Program-made: the position numbers and the translations under genes
Assembly (NCBI RefSeq): GCF_035645195.1
Contig: NZ_DASQNA010000041.1
Span: 62,001-126,000 of the forward strand
Direction of reading: 5' to 3'
DNA from: Paenibacillus sp.
GTDB lineage: Bacteria > Bacillota > Bacilli > Paenibacillales > YIM-B00363
Length of the DNA: 64,000 nucleotides
Notes under the pieces: model-generated
Database searches by the model: none
The model's input: the letters and a program-made list of their open reading frames with translations, nothing else
What the model was told of the DNA's origin: nothing
In this document: positions 1 to 7,307 of the stretch, in pieces
How the letters are laid out: each line of letters begins with the position of its first letter
Numbering within the stretch: position 1 is the first letter of the stretch

Positions 1-2
1 GG

Positions 3-1178
3 CTGCCGCTGCCGGCGGAGTGGGCGGGCACGCCCGCGGATCCGCGGACGTTCATGGGCGGCGCGGACGTCGACCGCGCCGCAAGGTATTCGCTGCTGCG
101 CGACTGGCTGTTTTTCGCGGGGTATTTATGGGAGTGGGGCATGCTGCTGTGGCTCATGACGAGCGGGTACGCGCGGACGCTGTCCCAAGGGCTCAAGAGA
201 CTCTTCCCGAACGTCGTCTTCCGATTCCCGCTGTACGTCGCGGGCATCGTCTTCGCGCTGTTCGCGCTCGGACTGCCGCTGCGCCTTCTGTCGTATTCGA
301 TCGCGCAAAGCTACGACGTATCGACGCTGTCGCTCGCCGGCTGGTGGAGAGACCAATGGGTGCAGCTCGGCGTCGAATACGTGTTCATGACGGCCGTCAC
401 GGCGGTCGTCTTCGCGCTCGCCCGCAAAGGCGGCACGTGGTGGTTCCGGCTGTGGCTGTGCGCGGTCCCGTTCATATTGTTCTTGATGATCATCCGGCCG
501 CTCGCCATCGATCCGCTGTTCTACAAATACGCGCCGCTGGGCGACAACGAGCTGCGGCATCACATCATCGAGATGACGTCGCGCGCGGGCGTGCCGACGG
601 AGCGGGTGTTCGAGGCGAACTATTCGGAGAAAACGAACGCGATCAACGCGTACGTCGACGGCATCGGCCCGAGCTTGCGCATCGTCATTTGGGATACGGC
701 GCTGCATAAGCTCGAGGCGCCGGAAATCGTCGTGCTGACGGCGCACGAGGTCGGCCACTACGTCATGAAGCATCTGCAGTGGAGCGCGTTCGGGGCGGTC
801 GTCTCCGCTTTCTTCCTGCTTTGGCTCGGCAACCGGGCGTATCGGTTCGCGCTGAAGCGCTGGCGAGCGTTCTTGTTCATTCGCAATCCGGCGGATTGGG
901 CGGGGCTGCCGCTCATGCTGCTCGTCCTTTCCGTGCTGACGTTCGCCGCGTCGCCGATTTCGAACGCGGTGTCGCGCGGCGCGGAGCGGGCGGCGGACCG
1001 GTACGCGTACGAGCTTACCGGGGACGAGCAAGCGGCGGTGTCGCTGTACCAGAAGCTCGCGCTGTCGGCGCGCGGCACGCTGCACCCGCCGGCGCTGTCG
1101 TACTGGTTCCGGTACACGCATCCGCCGCTCGGCGAACGAATCGCGGAGGCGCTGCGCTATGAGCGAACGCTCCCGTAA
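3..1178 (+). CDS. M48 family membrane metallopeptidase, 5' end outside window
   Basis: Zinc metalloprotease of the Ste24/CAAX-protease-1-like M48 family, predicted to sit in the cytoplasmic membrane. The HExxH zinc motif reads HEVGH at bases 744-758, and the downstream third-ligand helix reads ERAADRYAYEL. Several hydrophobic segments precede and follow the catalytic motif. The frame is open to the left edge. The residues before the first internal ATG (base 54), ending WAGTPADPRTF, look like the usual N-terminal region of M48_N proteins, so the true start is upstream and the gene is cut by the window edge. Its last 20 bases overlap the next gene, so the two are probably co-transcribed. The substrate is unknown; housekeeping proteolysis of membrane or exported proteins is an inference from the family. 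Confidence 0.9.
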   Translation: MPLPAEWAGTPADPRTFMGGADVDRAARYSLLRDWLFFAGYLWEWGMLLWLMTSGYARTLSQGLKRLFPNVVFRFPLYVAGIVFALFALGLPLRLLSYSIAQSYDVSTLSLAGWWRDQWVQLGVEYVFMTAVTAVVFALARKGGTWWFRLWLCAVPFILFLMIIRPLAIDPLFYKYAPLGDNELRHHIIEMTSRAGVPTERVFEANYSEKTNAINAYVDGIGPSLRIVIWDTALHKLEAPEIVVLTAHEVGHYVMKHLQWSAFGAVVSAFFLLWLGNRAYRFALKRWRAFLFIRNPADWAGLPLMLLVLSVLTFAASPISNAVSRGAERAADRYAYELTGDEQAAVSLYQKLALSARGTLHPPALSYWFRYTHPPLGERIAEALRYERTLP

Positions 1179-1812
1179 GCTCGTTCTGTTCGCGCTCTCG
1201 GGCGTGTTCACGTCTCCGGATTTTATGGACGGGTTCCGGGACGCCGTCCTGGCGCGAGCCCGCCGAGGCGGATGGGACGCCGAGGCGCATTCGCTCATGC
1301 CGTACGGCGATTGGAGCGGGTCCAAGCTGCGGCAGGCGATCGAGGTGGCGGCGGACGTGTGCGGGCCGCTCGTCGGCGGCGCTCGCGCGGCGCGCGATGC
1401 CGATCGGCTGTGCGAAGGAGCGGGCAGCGCTCGCATCGCGCTGCTCGGCCACAGCGGCGGCGGGATCGCCGCGCTGCACGCGGCGCGGCTGCTTCAGCGG
1501 AGCGGATTCGACGTGGCGGCGATCGCGATGATCGGCTCGCCGAAGCGGCCGATTCCCGCTGCGCTGCGGGACAAGACCGCTTTCCTGTACGCCGCGAGCG
1601 AGAGCGGACGGGCAGTCGACGGCGTCGCCCGCGCGGGCGCCTGGCTCGGCCGGCCGCCGGCGCGGATCGTTCCGCTCCGGCTGATCGGCGGACACCCGGA
1701 TTATTTCCGCTCCGCTCCGCCTTTCGTGAACGAGCGCGGGGATTCGAATTTGCGCATTTCGGCGGATGCCGCGTGGGGCTGGGTCGAGGAGCGGCTGGGA
1801 GACGGCCGTTAA
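1159..1812 (+). CDS. alpha/beta-hydrolase-like protein (lipase-type GHSGG)
   Basis: A 217-residue protein with the nucleophile elbow GHSGGG at about residues 96-101, the hallmark of lipase-like alpha/beta hydrolases. A late GGHPDYF segment (about residue 175) could supply the catalytic histidine. There is no signal peptide, so it is probably cytoplasmic. The start lies inside the end of the M48 protease gene (20-base overlap), which indicates translational coupling. The substrate cannot be read from the sequence: esterase, lipase or thioesterase are all possible. It runs tail-to-tail into the next minus-strand gene, with the two ends overlapping by 4 bases. Confidence 0.7.
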   Translation: MSERSRKLVLFALSGVFTSPDFMDGFRDAVLARARRGGWDAEAHSLMPYGDWSGSKLRQAIEVAADVCGPLVGGARAARDADRLCEGAGSARIALLGHSGGGIAALHAARLLQRSGFDVAAIAMIGSPKRPIPAALRDKTAFLYAASESGRAVDGVARAGAWLGRPPARIVPLRLIGGHPDYFRSAPPFVNERGDSNLRISADAAWGWVEERLGDGR

Positions 1813-2132
1813 TCGGCCGCCGGGCCGTCGTCGTTCGACACGAATTTGCGGAGCTGCTCCCACTGGCCTTCTTTCCGCAAAATTTCGGCCTGCTTCTCGC
1901 CGAAAATATCGTAATGCGGATACGATTCGCGGTGATGAATGTACTGCGGCGGCAGTCCGTGCGAGACGGCCCATCGCCGCAGCCGTTCCACATCCGCGCA
2001 GCCGACCTTCGTCACCGAACGGATGCCCGGGATGCGGGGATGAATCCAATAATGGGTCAAGAACGCGATCCGGCCGCTGGCGACCTGCCGCTTCCATTCG
2101 TTCAATTGCTCTCTGGTGACGCCAAACGCCAT
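1809..2132 (-). CDS. YneQ-like conserved small protein
   Basis: A 107-residue soluble protein beginning MAFGVTREQLNEWK, with the segments IAFLTHYWIHPR, TKVGCADVERL and YPHYDIFGEKQAEIL. This pattern resembles the conserved Bacillus YneQ family, which has no assigned function as far as I know. The resemblance is from memory, not a search. The ATG is preceded by GGAGCG-type purines. The gene is convergent with the hydrolase gene and divergent from the dehydrogenase that follows. Confidence 0.7.
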   Translation of the reverse strand: MAFGVTREQLNEWKRQVASGRIAFLTHYWIHPRIPGIRSVTKVGCADVERLRRWAVSHGLPPQYIHHRESYPHYDIFGEKQAEILRKEGQWEQLRKFVSNDDGPAAD

Positions 2133-2156
2133 GTCGCTGAACGCTCCTTCCCGATA

Positions 2157-2190
2157 CCGAAACCGCGCCGAATCGGCGGCGGTTTTTTTT
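2157..2190 (+). terminator. hairpin plus T-run, probable terminator
   Basis: AACCGC-GCCG...CGGC-GGCGGTT arms are followed by eight T on the plus strand. It would stop read-through transcription entering from the hydrolase gene side before the dehydrogenase promoter. It also lies in the 5' leader of the minus-strand YneQ-like gene. Confidence 0.5.
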
Positions 2191-2296
2191 GCATCATAAC
2201 GGTTTTTGCCGCAGGTGACAAGCGGCGGAGCCGGGGACGCCGAAGTCGGTGCGGAACAATGTGAAAATAGTGCTATAAGGATCCAAAAATGTTTTA

Positions 2297-2325
2297 TTTC
2301 GCATGTGTCACACCTTTTTTATAAT
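2297..2325 (+). promoter_or_regulatory. sigma-A-like promoter (perfect -10, poor -35)
   Basis: TATAAT at 2320-2325, 46 bases before the dehydrogenase ATG. The -35 position (TTTCGC, 17-base spacer) matches the consensus poorly, so an activator or another -35 may be used. Confidence 0.4.
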
Positions 2326-2370
2326 ATGAATATCGTACCAATCTTGATGTGAACGAGGAGGCCGTACCTT

Positions 2371-3360
2371 ATGGCAGAACGTCAGCTCCGTTGGGGCATT
2401 CTAGGCTGCGCCGGCATCGCCCAGCGCGCGGTGATTCCGGGGATCAAAGAGTCGAGCACGGGGGTCGTCGCGGCGATCGCAAGCCGCGACGAAGCGAAAG
2501 CGAAGGAGACGGCAGAGAAGCACGGCATTCCGAAAGCGTATTCATCGTATGAAGCGCTGCTCGCCGACGACGATATCGATGCCGTGTACATTCCGCTGCC
2601 GAACCATCTGCACTGCGAATGGACGGTGAAGGCGGCCGAAGCGGGCAAACACGTGCTGTGCGAAAAGCCGGCCGCGCTGAACGCCGACGAAGCGGCGGCG
2701 ATGGCGGACGCATGCGCGAAGGCGGGCGTCGTGTTCGCGGAAGCGTTCATGTACCGCTATCACCCGCGCTACGCCAAAATCAAAGAATTGATCGCCTCGG
2801 GGGAAATCGGCGAGCTGCGAGGCATCCACGGGACGTTCACGTTCAACGGCGCCGCGAACAAAAGCAACGTCCGGTTCGTGAAAGAGTGGGGCGGCGGATC
2901 GATTTACGACGTCGGGGTATACCCGATTTCCGCGGCGCGCCTCGTGACGGGGCAGGAGCCCGAAGCGGTCACGTGCCGGGCGTTCTTCTCCCCGGAGCAC
3001 GGCGACGTCGACATGATGGCGTCCGGGCTGATCGAGTTTCCGAACGACGTCTCTCTGACGTTCGATTGCGGCATGTGGGCGGAATTCCGCAACACGCTCG
3101 AAATTTTAGGCACGCAGGGACGCATCGAGGTGCCTTCGGCGTATATCGGTCCGCAAAACATCGTGCTGTACCGCAAAGGCGAGCGCACCGAGCTCGACAT
3201 GCCGACGCTCAACACCTATACGCTGCAGGCCGACGCGATCGCCGCGGCGGCGAACGGGACGGCGCCGCTGCCGTTCGAGCCGCAGGACGCGATTCTCAAT
3301 ATGCGCGTCGTCGACGCTTGCCTCAAATCCGCCCGCGAACGAATTCGCGTTCAACTGTAA
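2371..3360 (+). CDS. Gfo/Idh/MocA family NAD(P)-dependent oxidoreductase
   Basis: A 329-residue sugar/polyol dehydrogenase of the Gfo/Idh/MocA family. The N-terminal Rossmann fold opens with WGILGCAGIAQRAVIPGI, a GxxGxA-type dinucleotide site. CEKPAA (about residues 95-100) is the family EKP motif carrying the catalytic lysine. The C-terminal alpha/beta domain includes the GGGSIYDVGVYPI segment. The start is fixed by GAGGAGG nine bases upstream. An aldo/keto reductase follows after 15 bases behind its own AGGAGG, so the two enzymes probably act in one carbohydrate oxidation/reduction step. The substrate is not determinable from sequence. Confidence 0.9.
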   Translation: MAERQLRWGILGCAGIAQRAVIPGIKESSTGVVAAIASRDEAKAKETAEKHGIPKAYSSYEALLADDDIDAVYIPLPNHLHCEWTVKAAEAGKHVLCEKPAALNADEAAAMADACAKAGVVFAEAFMYRYHPRYAKIKELIASGEIGELRGIHGTFTFNGAANKSNVRFVKEWGGGSIYDVGVYPISAARLVTGQEPEAVTCRAFFSPEHGDVDMMASGLIEFPNDVSLTFDCGMWAEFRNTLEILGTQGRIEVPSAYIGPQNIVLYRKGERTELDMPTLNTYTLQADAIAAAANGTAPLPFEPQDAILNMRVVDACLKSARERIRVQL

Positions 3361-3375
3361 AGGAGGAGCATTCCT

Positions 3376-4317
3376 ATGCAAACGACACCCTTGATCGAAA
3401 CGATCGACGTATCCGGATTGAAAAAAGGCGTTTCGCGCCTCATCCTCGGCACCGACTACTTCAAGCCCGAGATCATGGACCGCATCGGTCCGATCATGGA
3501 CGAATTCGTCGCGCTCGGCGGCAACACGCTCGACACCGCCCGCGTTTACGCCGGCGGCCTCAGCGAGGCGGCGGTCGGTCAATGGATCCGAGAGCGGGGC
3601 AACCGCGAAAAAATCAACGTCTGGACGAAGGGCGCCCATCACGACAAGAACGGGCCTCGCGTCAATAAGGACGCGATCTACGACGATCTGATGAACAGCC
3701 TCGAGGCGCTGCAGATGGACAGCGTCGAGATGTACGCGCTCCATCGCGACGACCCGGCCGTCGAAGTCGGCCCGATTCTCGAGGCGCTCAACGAGCATAT
3801 CGAAGCCGGCCGGATTTCCGCGATCGGAGCTTCCAACTGGTCGTACCAGCGTTTGCAAGAAGCGAACGACTACGCCGCCGCGCACGGCCTTGTCGGCTTC
3901 AGCTTCAGCAGCCCGAACTTCAGCCTCGCGCGGGCGAACGAGCCGTTCTGGGCCGGCTGCGTCTCCGTCGACGACGAGACGCTCGAATGGCACCAGCGGT
4001 CCCAGCTGCCGCTGCTGTCTTGGTCGTCGCAGGCGCGCGGATTTTTCTCCGGACGGTATACGCCGGACAATCGCGAGAACGCCGATCTCGTTCGCGTATT
4101 TTACAGCGACGACAACTGGGCGCGCCAGCGCCGGGCCGGCGAGCTCGCGCGCGAGAAGGGCGTCACGACGATCCAGATCGCGCTCGCATACGTGCTGAGC
4201 CAATCGTTCCCGACCTGCGCGCTGATCGGTCCTGCGAATCTCGACGAGCTCCGCTCCTGCCGAGACGCGAGCCTGCTCCGGCTGACCGAGGAAGAGATCC
4301 GCTTCCTCGAAGGCTGA
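3376..4317 (+). CDS. aldo/keto reductase
   Basis: A 313-residue NAD(P)H-dependent aldo/keto reductase with a TIM-barrel fold. Visible family features are GGNTLDTARVY (catalytic Asp of the D-Y-K-H tetrad, with the tyrosine nearby), the lysine in NVWTKGAHH, MYALHRDDP (catalytic His) and IGASNWSYQRLQ. The C-terminal cofactor segment has ALIGPANLDELRS. AGGAGG sits just before the ATG. It is transcribed with the upstream Gfo/Idh/MocA gene. The pairing suggests reversible interconversion of a keto-sugar or polyol, but the substrate is unknown. Confidence 0.9.
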   Translation: MQTTPLIETIDVSGLKKGVSRLILGTDYFKPEIMDRIGPIMDEFVALGGNTLDTARVYAGGLSEAAVGQWIRERGNREKINVWTKGAHHDKNGPRVNKDAIYDDLMNSLEALQMDSVEMYALHRDDPAVEVGPILEALNEHIEAGRISAIGASNWSYQRLQEANDYAAAHGLVGFSFSSPNFSLARANEPFWAGCVSVDDETLEWHQRSQLPLLSWSSQARGFFSGRYTPDNRENADLVRVFYSDDNWARQRRAGELAREKGVTTIQIALAYVLSQSFPTCALIGPANLDELRSCRDASLLRLTEEEIRFLEG

Positions 4318-4362
4318 GCGGCCTGACGCTCGCCTGCGCTACCATTCCTCCGGCGCGATGTT

Positions 4363-4368
4363 TATAAT
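4363..4368 (+). promoter_or_regulatory. perfect -10 box (TATAAT) for the small ORF/rluA-type operon
   Basis: TATAAT lies 32 bases before the 36-codon ORF at 4400. No good -35 is visible at 16-18 bases upstream (TACCAT or CTACCA), so this is only a partial promoter match. Confidence 0.45.
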
Positions 4369-4399
4369 AAGAGGCATACGTAACGGAGGATGGTCAGCT

Positions 4400-4510
4400 A
4401 TGAGGAAAAGAGACGCCGACGCCGGCGCATTCGGCGCCGAGCCGCTGCGCAGCGACATCGATGCGGCGGACGCAACGTCCGCCGCGCGGGGACGCGGAGG
4501 CGAACGATGA
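4400..4510 (+). CDS. 36-residue ORF translationally coupled to the pseudouridine synthase
   Basis: ATG at 4400 is preceded by an excellent ribosome site, GGAGGA at 4385-4390, nine bases away. The frame reads MRKRDADAGAFG and ends at TGA 4508-4510, overlapping the next start as ATGA. The product is 36 residues, hydrophilic, and rich in Arg, Asp and Ala. There is no recognisable domain, signal or membrane segment. The strong ribosome site, the perfect -10 box upstream and the ATGA overlap argue that it is translated, either as a leader that sets expression of the synthase or as a small protein. The composition is also what GC-rich DNA gives by chance, so confidence is moderate. Confidence 0.5.
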   Translation: MRKRDADAGAFGAEPLRSDIDAADATSAARGRGGER

Positions 4511-5436
4511 TCACGCGCACCGTCACCCCGTCGGAAGCCGGCAAACGGCTGCATCGCTATTTGCGCAGCTTGATGCCGAATTATCCGCTCGGCCAAATTT
4601 ACAAAATGATCGATCAAGGGAAAGTGCGCGTCAACGGCAAACGAAAGAAACAAAATTACGAGATGGCGGCCGGCGACGAAATCGCGATCCACGTCGACGA
4701 AGCGACGTTCGAGCAATCGGGCGGCGAGGAGAAAAAGCCGAAATTCGTCGGGGTGAACGCGAACATAGACGTCGTCTACGAGGACGACGAGCTGCTCGTC
4801 GTCAACAAGCCGGCGGGGCTGCTGACGCATCCCGACCGGACGGAGCAGAAGGACACGCTCATTACGAGGGTGCACGCGTATTTGTACCGCAAAGGCGCGC
4901 TCGACAGCAAGCTGTTTCTTCCCGCGTCGGCCAATCGGCTCGACCGCAACACGAGCGGCCTCGTTCTGGTCGGCAAGACGGCCGGGATGCTTCATCGGTT
5001 GAACCAATGGGTGCAGCGGAGAGAAATCGGCAAGTTTTACGTGACGATCGTTCAGGGCCGGTTGGAAGGCTCCGGCACGATCGACGCGGCGCTCTCGCGC
5101 GACGAAACGTCGAACCGGACGAGGGTGTCGGCGGCCGAAGACGCGCGGGAGGCGATCACGCATTACGCGGCGCTGCAGACGTCGAACGGGTACACGCTCG
5201 TGGAGGTCGAACTCGAGAGCGGGCGCACGCACCAAATCCGTTCGCATTTCCAAAGCATCGGCCATCCGCTGCTCGGCGACGTCAAATACGGCGGCAGGCC
5301 GTACGAGGGCGTCAACCATCAGCTGCTGCACGCGTGGAAAGTGACGCTGCCCGACGGGCGCGTCTTTACCGCTTCGCCGCCGTCGACGTTCGGCGCCGTC
5401 ATGCGGAAGCTGCGCCTTTCGCTCGCGGACCGGTAA
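4507..5436 (+). CDS. RluA-family RNA pseudouridine synthase
   Basis: A 309-residue enzyme converting specific uridines in 23S rRNA or tRNA to pseudouridine. The N-terminal S4-like region (about residues 10-65) carries IYKMIDQGKVRVNGKRKK. The catalytic domain has VVNKPAGLLTHP and RLDRNTSGLVLVGKT, where the Asp of RLDRxTSG is the family nucleophile. LESGRTHQIRSHFQSIGHPLLGD is the RTHQIR motif region. The start at 4507 has GGAGG eight bases upstream and overlaps the stop of the preceding small ORF. An in-frame ATG at 4390 would add an Arg-rich stretch unlike the family and was not used. Closest to the RluD/RluC type; the exact target is uncertain. Confidence 0.93.
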   Translation: MITRTVTPSEAGKRLHRYLRSLMPNYPLGQIYKMIDQGKVRVNGKRKKQNYEMAAGDEIAIHVDEATFEQSGGEEKKPKFVGVNANIDVVYEDDELLVVNKPAGLLTHPDRTEQKDTLITRVHAYLYRKGALDSKLFLPASANRLDRNTSGLVLVGKTAGMLHRLNQWVQRREIGKFYVTIVQGRLEGSGTIDAALSRDETSNRTRVSAAEDAREAITHYAALQTSNGYTLVEVELESGRTHQIRSHFQSIGHPLLGDVKYGGRPYEGVNHQLLHAWKVTLPDGRVFTASPPSTFGAVMRKLRLSLADR

Positions 5437-5459
5437 CGGCTCCAACGTTCGCGTCCCGC

Positions 5460-5498
5460 AAAAACCCTCTTTTCCCGACTCGGGAGAAGGGGGTTTTT
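5460..5498. terminator. bidirectional rho-independent terminator
   Basis: Near-palindrome flanked by A and T runs: AAAAACCCTCTTTTCCCGA / CTCGGGAGAAGGGGGTTTTT. It closes the pseudouridine synthase operon and separates it from the GGDEF-EAL gene. Confidence 0.85.
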
Positions 5499-5611
5499 CA
5501 CGTGAGAGCATACGAGGCGGAATATTTAAATGTAAAAGAAAGCAGGAAAATGACGGTAAATGTCGAATGTTGTCAACATGGTCAGTCACTGTCGCAGAGG
5601 TGGAAGCAGCA

Positions 5612-7297
5612 TTGAATAGAAAACAGGTCTTACACGAAGCCTCGCAAGTCGTATTCGAGCACTTGGGTCGCCTCCTCGGCGGAAGGTCGTACTTCCTCGC
5701 CGAGAACGATCTCACCACGAATTGGATCGTCAGCGCCTGGAATCGGAACGAACCGCTCGTCAAGACCGGAGCAGCGCTTTCATACGAACATACTTACTGC
5801 AAAATCGTTTACGACCGGGAAGGTCCCGCCTGGATCCCCGATACGAGCGCGGACCCGTCCACCATGCATCTCGAAGCGACGGAGCGGCTCGGTCCGTGTT
5901 CTTTCATCGGCGTTCCCGTCTACCGAAGCGGCGGCCGCAGATACGGCACGATTTGCGCGATCGACCGTCCGCACGGCTTCGACGATACGGCGCTGGCGCA
6001 GTTGGAACAGGCCGCCGTGTTTATCGGCGTTTTACTGGACGTAGAGAACAGTTTTTACATAGACGAATTAACGGAGCTGTACAACCGGACGTATTTAGAG
6101 ATGTTTTACGATCATTTGTCGGCAGAAGCGAACGTCGGGGCGGTGTTTATCGACATCGACCGCTGCAAGACGATCAACGAAACGTACGGGAGGCCTTTCG
6201 GGGACGAATTGCTTCGGCAGTTCGCCGAGCGGCTTCGGAACGCCGTCCGCGGCGCGGGCATTCCGGCGCGTTACGCGGGCGACGAATTTATGGCGATCTT
6301 CTTCCACCGGACGAAGGAGCAGCTCGAAGCGGCGGCGGCCAGCATATACCGAAAGCTGACCGAGCCGTTCCTCGTGATGGGCCGCGAGGTGAGCGTCACG
6401 GTCAGCATGGGCGTCAGCGCGGAGGGCGGATCGCTGCGGGATCATATTTTGCAATCGGACGCCGCGATGTATCAAATCAAGAAGAACGGCAAACAGGGCA
6501 TCGCCGTGTACGACGATCGGCTTCATCCGCTCATTCCGGAGAACGGCGTCCGCCGCAGCGTGAAATTCAACAGCTTCCAAATCGTGTACCAGCCGATCGT
6601 CGAGGTCGCTACCGGCGAATCGGCCGTCGAGGCGCTCGTGCGCATTCGGCATCCCGAGATGGGGATCGTCGGACCGAACATGTTTCTGCCGGCCGCCAAG
6701 CAATCGGGATATTTGCTGCAGATGGATTTGCACACGATCCGCACCGCCTGTTTGCAAGTGCAGGAGCTGCCCGATTGGCGAAACCGCATCGCGAAGCTCG
6801 CGGTCAACTGCGACGCGCTCGAGCTGCGGCAGCCCGATTTTCCGGAGATGGTCGATGCGATCTTGCGCGAGACGAACTTTCCGGCGGACCGCCTGGAGTT
6901 CGAATTGAACGAACGGATCAGCTTATTCGACGTCGAAGCGATCGAACCGCAAGTGATGCGCATGCGGGAGCAGGGCATTTCGTTCGCCTTGGACGATTTC
7001 GGCCACGGCAGCTCGACGCTCGGACTGCTGCTGAAGCTGCCTGTGGAGAAGGTGAAGCTGGATCGGCTGTTCGTCGAACAGATCGACCGGGATCCGCGAA
7101 GCCGTACGATCGTCGAGCATCTGCTGGCGATGTGCGAGCGGCTCGGCCTCGCGGTCGTCGCCGAAGGCATCGAGACGGATGCGCAGCTGCGGACGCTGCG
7201 CGAACTCGGCTGCCGCTGGATGCAGGGCTACCGGCTCGGACGGCCCGTGCCGTTCGAGCAGCTGCACGATACGCTGCTGGCCGCGGCGGCGCCGTAA
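5612..7297 (+). CDS. GAF-GGDEF-EAL cyclic-di-GMP turnover protein
   Basis: About 561 residues, soluble. A GAF-type sensor (about residues 15-145, including GVPVYRSGGRRYGTICAID) is followed by a GGDEF domain (about 150-305) with active-site text AGDEF in place of GGDEF. The expected I-site reads RGAG, not RxxD. A C-terminal EAL domain (about 320-555) keeps EALVRIRHP, ELNER, LDDFGHGSS, KLDRLF and VVAEGIET, the metal and catalytic residues, so phosphodiesterase activity is likely. The degenerate GGDEF may be regulatory. Start: TTG 5612 has AGAGGTGG eight bases upstream, while the longer in-frame ATG at 5567 has no ribosome site. The gene is monocistronic, with its end 10 bases from the convergent LtaS-like gene. 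Confidence 0.9.
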   Translation: MNRKQVLHEASQVVFEHLGRLLGGRSYFLAENDLTTNWIVSAWNRNEPLVKTGAALSYEHTYCKIVYDREGPAWIPDTSADPSTMHLEATERLGPCSFIGVPVYRSGGRRYGTICAIDRPHGFDDTALAQLEQAAVFIGVLLDVENSFYIDELTELYNRTYLEMFYDHLSAEANVGAVFIDIDRCKTINETYGRPFGDELLRQFAERLRNAVRGAGIPARYAGDEFMAIFFHRTKEQLEAAAASIYRKLTEPFLVMGREVSVTVSMGVSAEGGSLRDHILQSDAAMYQIKKNGKQGIAVYDDRLHPLIPENGVRRSVKFNSFQIVYQPIVEVATGESAVEALVRIRHPEMGIVGPNMFLPAAKQSGYLLQMDLHTIRTACLQVQELPDWRNRIAKLAVNCDALELRQPDFPEMVDAILRETNFPADRLEFELNERISLFDVEAIEPQVMRMREQGISFALDDFGHGSSTLGLLLKLPVEKVKLDRLFVEQIDRDPRSRTIVEHLLAMCERLGLAVVAEGIETDAQLRTLRELGCRWMQGYRLGRPVPFEQLHDTLLAAAAP

Positions 7298-7307
7298 TAC
7301 CTTCCGG

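Noticed and set aside
126-1436. Minus-strand open frame opposite the M48 protease
   Set aside because: Arg-rich antisense shadow; the plus strand carries HEVGH and membrane helices.
4390-4506. Arg-rich N-terminal extension of the pseudouridine synthase
   Set aside because: Unlike the family; the ATG at 4507 has its own GGAGG, and the 36-codon ORF better explains this stretch.
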